A DNA stretch of 64,000 nt from Cordylochernes scorpioides. Its lineage: Eukaryota; Arthropoda; Arachnida; Pseudoscorpiones; Chernetidae. The notes below the pieces were generated by a model that saw nothing but the letters and a program-made list of their open reading frames with translations, was not told the DNA's origin and made no database searches. A program made the translations under genes and the position numbers. Location: positions 42,834,468-42,898,467 of the forward strand of contig CP092879.1 of assembly GCA_030710605.1 (NCBI GenBank), read 5' to 3'. How positions within the stretch are numbered: the stretch's first letter is position 1; each line of letters starts with the position of its first letter. Below, in pieces: positions 62,062 to 64,000 of the stretch.

Positions 62062-63269
62062 AAATAATTAATTCTTACTTTGAAGACCGGAGTGTAGAGT
62101 TTAAATATACTAATGTAAAGTGTATAAAAAAGATAAATAAGGGATGTCCCCAGGGTGGTATTATTTCTCCTATTTTTTGGAATATATTACTTAATGATTT
62201 CAACTTATCTTTTAACGAAAGTTTTGCTAGAGTAATTGCTTTCGCGGACGATGTGACATTTGTGGTATGGAGTTCAAACATCTATGATCTTCAGTATAAT
62301 ATTACCAAATGTTTAGTAAAAATCAAAGCATGGTGTGAAAAGGTAAAACTTTCACTAAGTCCAAACAAAACAGGTATACTCTATCTACATAACTATGAAA
62401 AATTGCCCATTAATTTTGATGGAAAAATAATTCAACCATCAGAAACTGTTAAAATTTTGGGAGTTATTTTTAAAAATCATAGACAAAGGAATAAGATTAA
62501 TTTTGGAACACATGTTGACAATATAATTATGAAAGCTACGAAACTTAAGAATATATTATTCTCATTATGTGCACGTACTTGGGGCATTGATACTCGGCGT
62601 AGATTGATCCTATATAAAGCTATGATACGCTCTACAATAAGCTATGCATCAAATATTTGGTTTCCTTTTATCACTGCAGCAAAAAGATCCAAGTTGAATT
62701 CTATACAATATCAAATTCTTATTAGATGCATTCATGCTTATAGGACTTCATCTTCTTACATCACACATATACTAGCGAAAACCCCTTTACTGTCCGATTA
62801 TCTTGAATTATTACAAACAAAGTATAATATGACAAATTCTCTCACAGATCGAACACTCAAAAAACCCCTTCAAAAAGAATTAAACAAACTATATCTGGAT
62901 CTAAAATTTAAGTTTTATCTTTCTCAATCTAATGAACTGTTCAAGAAATTCTTTCCAATTGCTGTCCCAAATTTCATTTCTTCGGATAAATTCACTACTT
63001 TATTCTTAACTGGCAAAGGACCCTTCTTAAGTTTCCTGTTCAAACTGAAGGCTATCAATGATCCAACATGTGAATGCCGCTTAGATGTTGAATCACCAGA
63101 GCATCTTCTTTTATCTTGCCCTCTGACTAATCAAATTGTATGTAGATACTTTGAAACATTACCAAATTCTCTTTGTGTATATACTCTATCTTATGAGAAC
63201 TTTGTTAAGTTTAGAACTATTTGTACAATAATTTACAAAACAATACTAATCCATCGTGTAAATAATTAA
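62004..63269 (+). pseudogene. LINE ORF2, RT C-terminal half and zinc domain
   Basis: Continues RT in the next frame: INSYFEDRSVEFKY, GCPQGGIISPIFWN, the catalytic FADDVTFVV (near 62245), LSPNKTGILYL and VKILGVIF. Then comes a thumb-like region with SYASNIWFPF and a terminal CECRLDVESPEHLLLSC (CCHC) near 63070. One base is missing relative to the upstream frame, near 62030, shown by the overlap. Only these two lesions (this and the stop at 60334) separate it from a full ORF2. Confidence 0.88.
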
Positions 63270-63401
63270 TCATATATATATAAATAATACTAGCACAGCA
63301 CAATAGTCCTTTGGACTTCGTGCTCTTTTGTAACAATAAAAAAATAATAATAATAAATAAATAAATATAATTATTAATAATATAAAATGATATATACAAT
63401 A

Positions 63402-64000
63402 TTAATATATAGAGAATAAATAAATATATACATTTAAAATAAAAGAATTGAAAATCAGTAATTTGTTATATATATAAATGTATAGTAGTGGGCTATATGG
63501 TTTTAAATTGTAAGTATAATTGAGAATGTCTATTTTTCGATTGATACTGTTTTTATCTTCTATTGAGGTCCAGCTTTCTAGAAAAAGTCTTGAATGTTTG
63601 TCCTTGATATTTTGATATACTATTTCAGTTGAGTCAAAATTTGGTATGTGGTCCTGTTTCAGTGCGTGGTCTACTAAAAGGGAAAGAGGGCTATAGTTTT
63701 GAAGGGCTGTCCGGTGTTGATTGGTTCTTTCTTCTAGAGTTTTCCCTGTCTCTCCTATGTATGTAGCTGGGCAAGATCGGCACGGGATTCTGTAAATGAG
63801 GTTGGGTTTTTGACTGCTGGTTGTGTTATGTTTGTTATCGGGATGGCGGAGAAGTGTTTTTAAGTTGGATGGTGTCTGGTATATCGTCTTGATGTTGTAC
63901 TTCTTGAGGGCTCTACTGATTCTTTCGATGCCGTAGCTGTACGGAAGTGTACAATATGATTTATGAGATTGGCTATTGGAAGGAGGGATGAATGTTTGAT
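63402..64000 (-). CDS. Penelope-like element, GIY-YIG endonuclease end (partial)
   Basis: An open minus-strand frame of 199 codons entering from beyond the window and ending with TAA at 63402-63404. It has no ATG in view. LPYSYGIERISRALKKYNI and VYQTPSN-type IYQTPSNLKTLLRHPD form the RT-to-endonuclease linker. IYRIPCRSCPATYIGE and GKTLEERTNQHRTAL are the GIY-YIG nuclease with its CCHH-type Cys pair, and LFLESWTSIEDKNSINRKID is the conserved closing motif of PLE proteins. It is followed by a low-complexity tail (IYIYNKLL). PLEs use this nuclease to nick the target. The frame is intact as far as visible. Confidence 0.88.
   Translation of the reverse strand, partial: QTFIPPSNSQSHKSYCTLPYSYGIERISRALKKYNIKTIYQTPSNLKTLLRHPDNKHNTTSSQKPNLIYRIPCRSCPATYIGETGKTLEERTNQHRTALQNYSPLSLLVDHALKQDHIPNFDSTEIVYQNIKDKHSRLFLESWTSIEDKNSINRKIDILNYTYNLKPYSPLLYIYIYNKLLIFNSFILNVYIYLFSIY

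Larger units (their letters stand above)
58790..63365 (+). mobile_element. R1/Jockey-like LINE, nearly full length
   Basis: Two ORFs in the order of non-LTR retrotransposons: a gag-like ORF1 with CCHC knuckles and an ORF2 with apurinic endonuclease and RT. A 3' UTR of about 75 bp ends in an AATAATAATAATAAATAAAT tail. The 5' boundary is uncertain; I place it after the LTR-7 end, with a probable 5' UTR before the ATG at 59080. ORF2 has one nonsense codon and one frameshift. Confidence 0.85.

Overview
This is a eukaryotic, very AT-rich and repeat-dense window, most likely from an arthropod. It starts with GC-rich coding exons in AT-rich introns, with clean GT/AG borders, that encode the 3' part of the axon-guidance gene slit: EGF repeats, laminin-G, one more EGF and a C-terminal cystine knot. 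The mobile elements (R1/Jockey-like LINE, Penelope-like element, Ty3/gypsy and Ty1/copia LTR elements, Helitrons with hairpin-CTAG ends, Tc1-like MITEs) fit an arthropod but do not fix the species.

Layout. 0.5-8.2 kb: six slit exons on the + strand, with fold-back elements and a tRNA-headed SINE in the introns, then a transposon-poor AT-rich stretch with AATAAA signals that is probably the 3' UTR. 8.9-16.4 kb: a Penelope-like inverted-repeat element split by a 2.49-kb Helitron, a 477-bp tandem duplication, further Helitron ends and a palindromic MITE. 16.46-44.54 kb: a 28-kb nest grown from one old gypsy element (Gypsy-1, 210-bp LTRs). Into it went Gypsy-2 (minus strand), Gypsy-3 (identical LTRs, one open 904-codon frame lacking RNase H and most of integrase) and a non-coding LTR element (LARD-1). 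LARD-1 in turn received Gypsy-4 (in its 5' LTR) and an apparently intact Ty1/copia element (Copia-1). Gypsy-4 carries a 5'-truncated LINE with an 18-bp target-site duplication and a Helitron tail. 44.5-55.9 kb: tRNA-like sequences, one near-canonical tRNA-Gly(GCC), Helitron copies, several fold-back families, Tc1-like MITEs and a T-rich minisatellite. 55.9-58.8 kb: a gag-only LTR element. 58.8-63.4 kb: a nearly complete R1/Jockey-like LINE with one nonsense codon and one frameshift. 63.4-64 kb: the GIY-YIG end of a Penelope-like element, running off the window on the minus strand.

The only host genes I can support are slit and the tRNA-Gly. The most unusual items are the subterminal inverted repeats inside Gypsy-1, the matching pol deletions in Gypsy-1 and Gypsy-3, the minisatellite-filled LARD, and fold-back elements flanked by 14-16 bp target-site duplications with hammerhead-like motifs. 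LTR comparisons were made by eye and are approximate.
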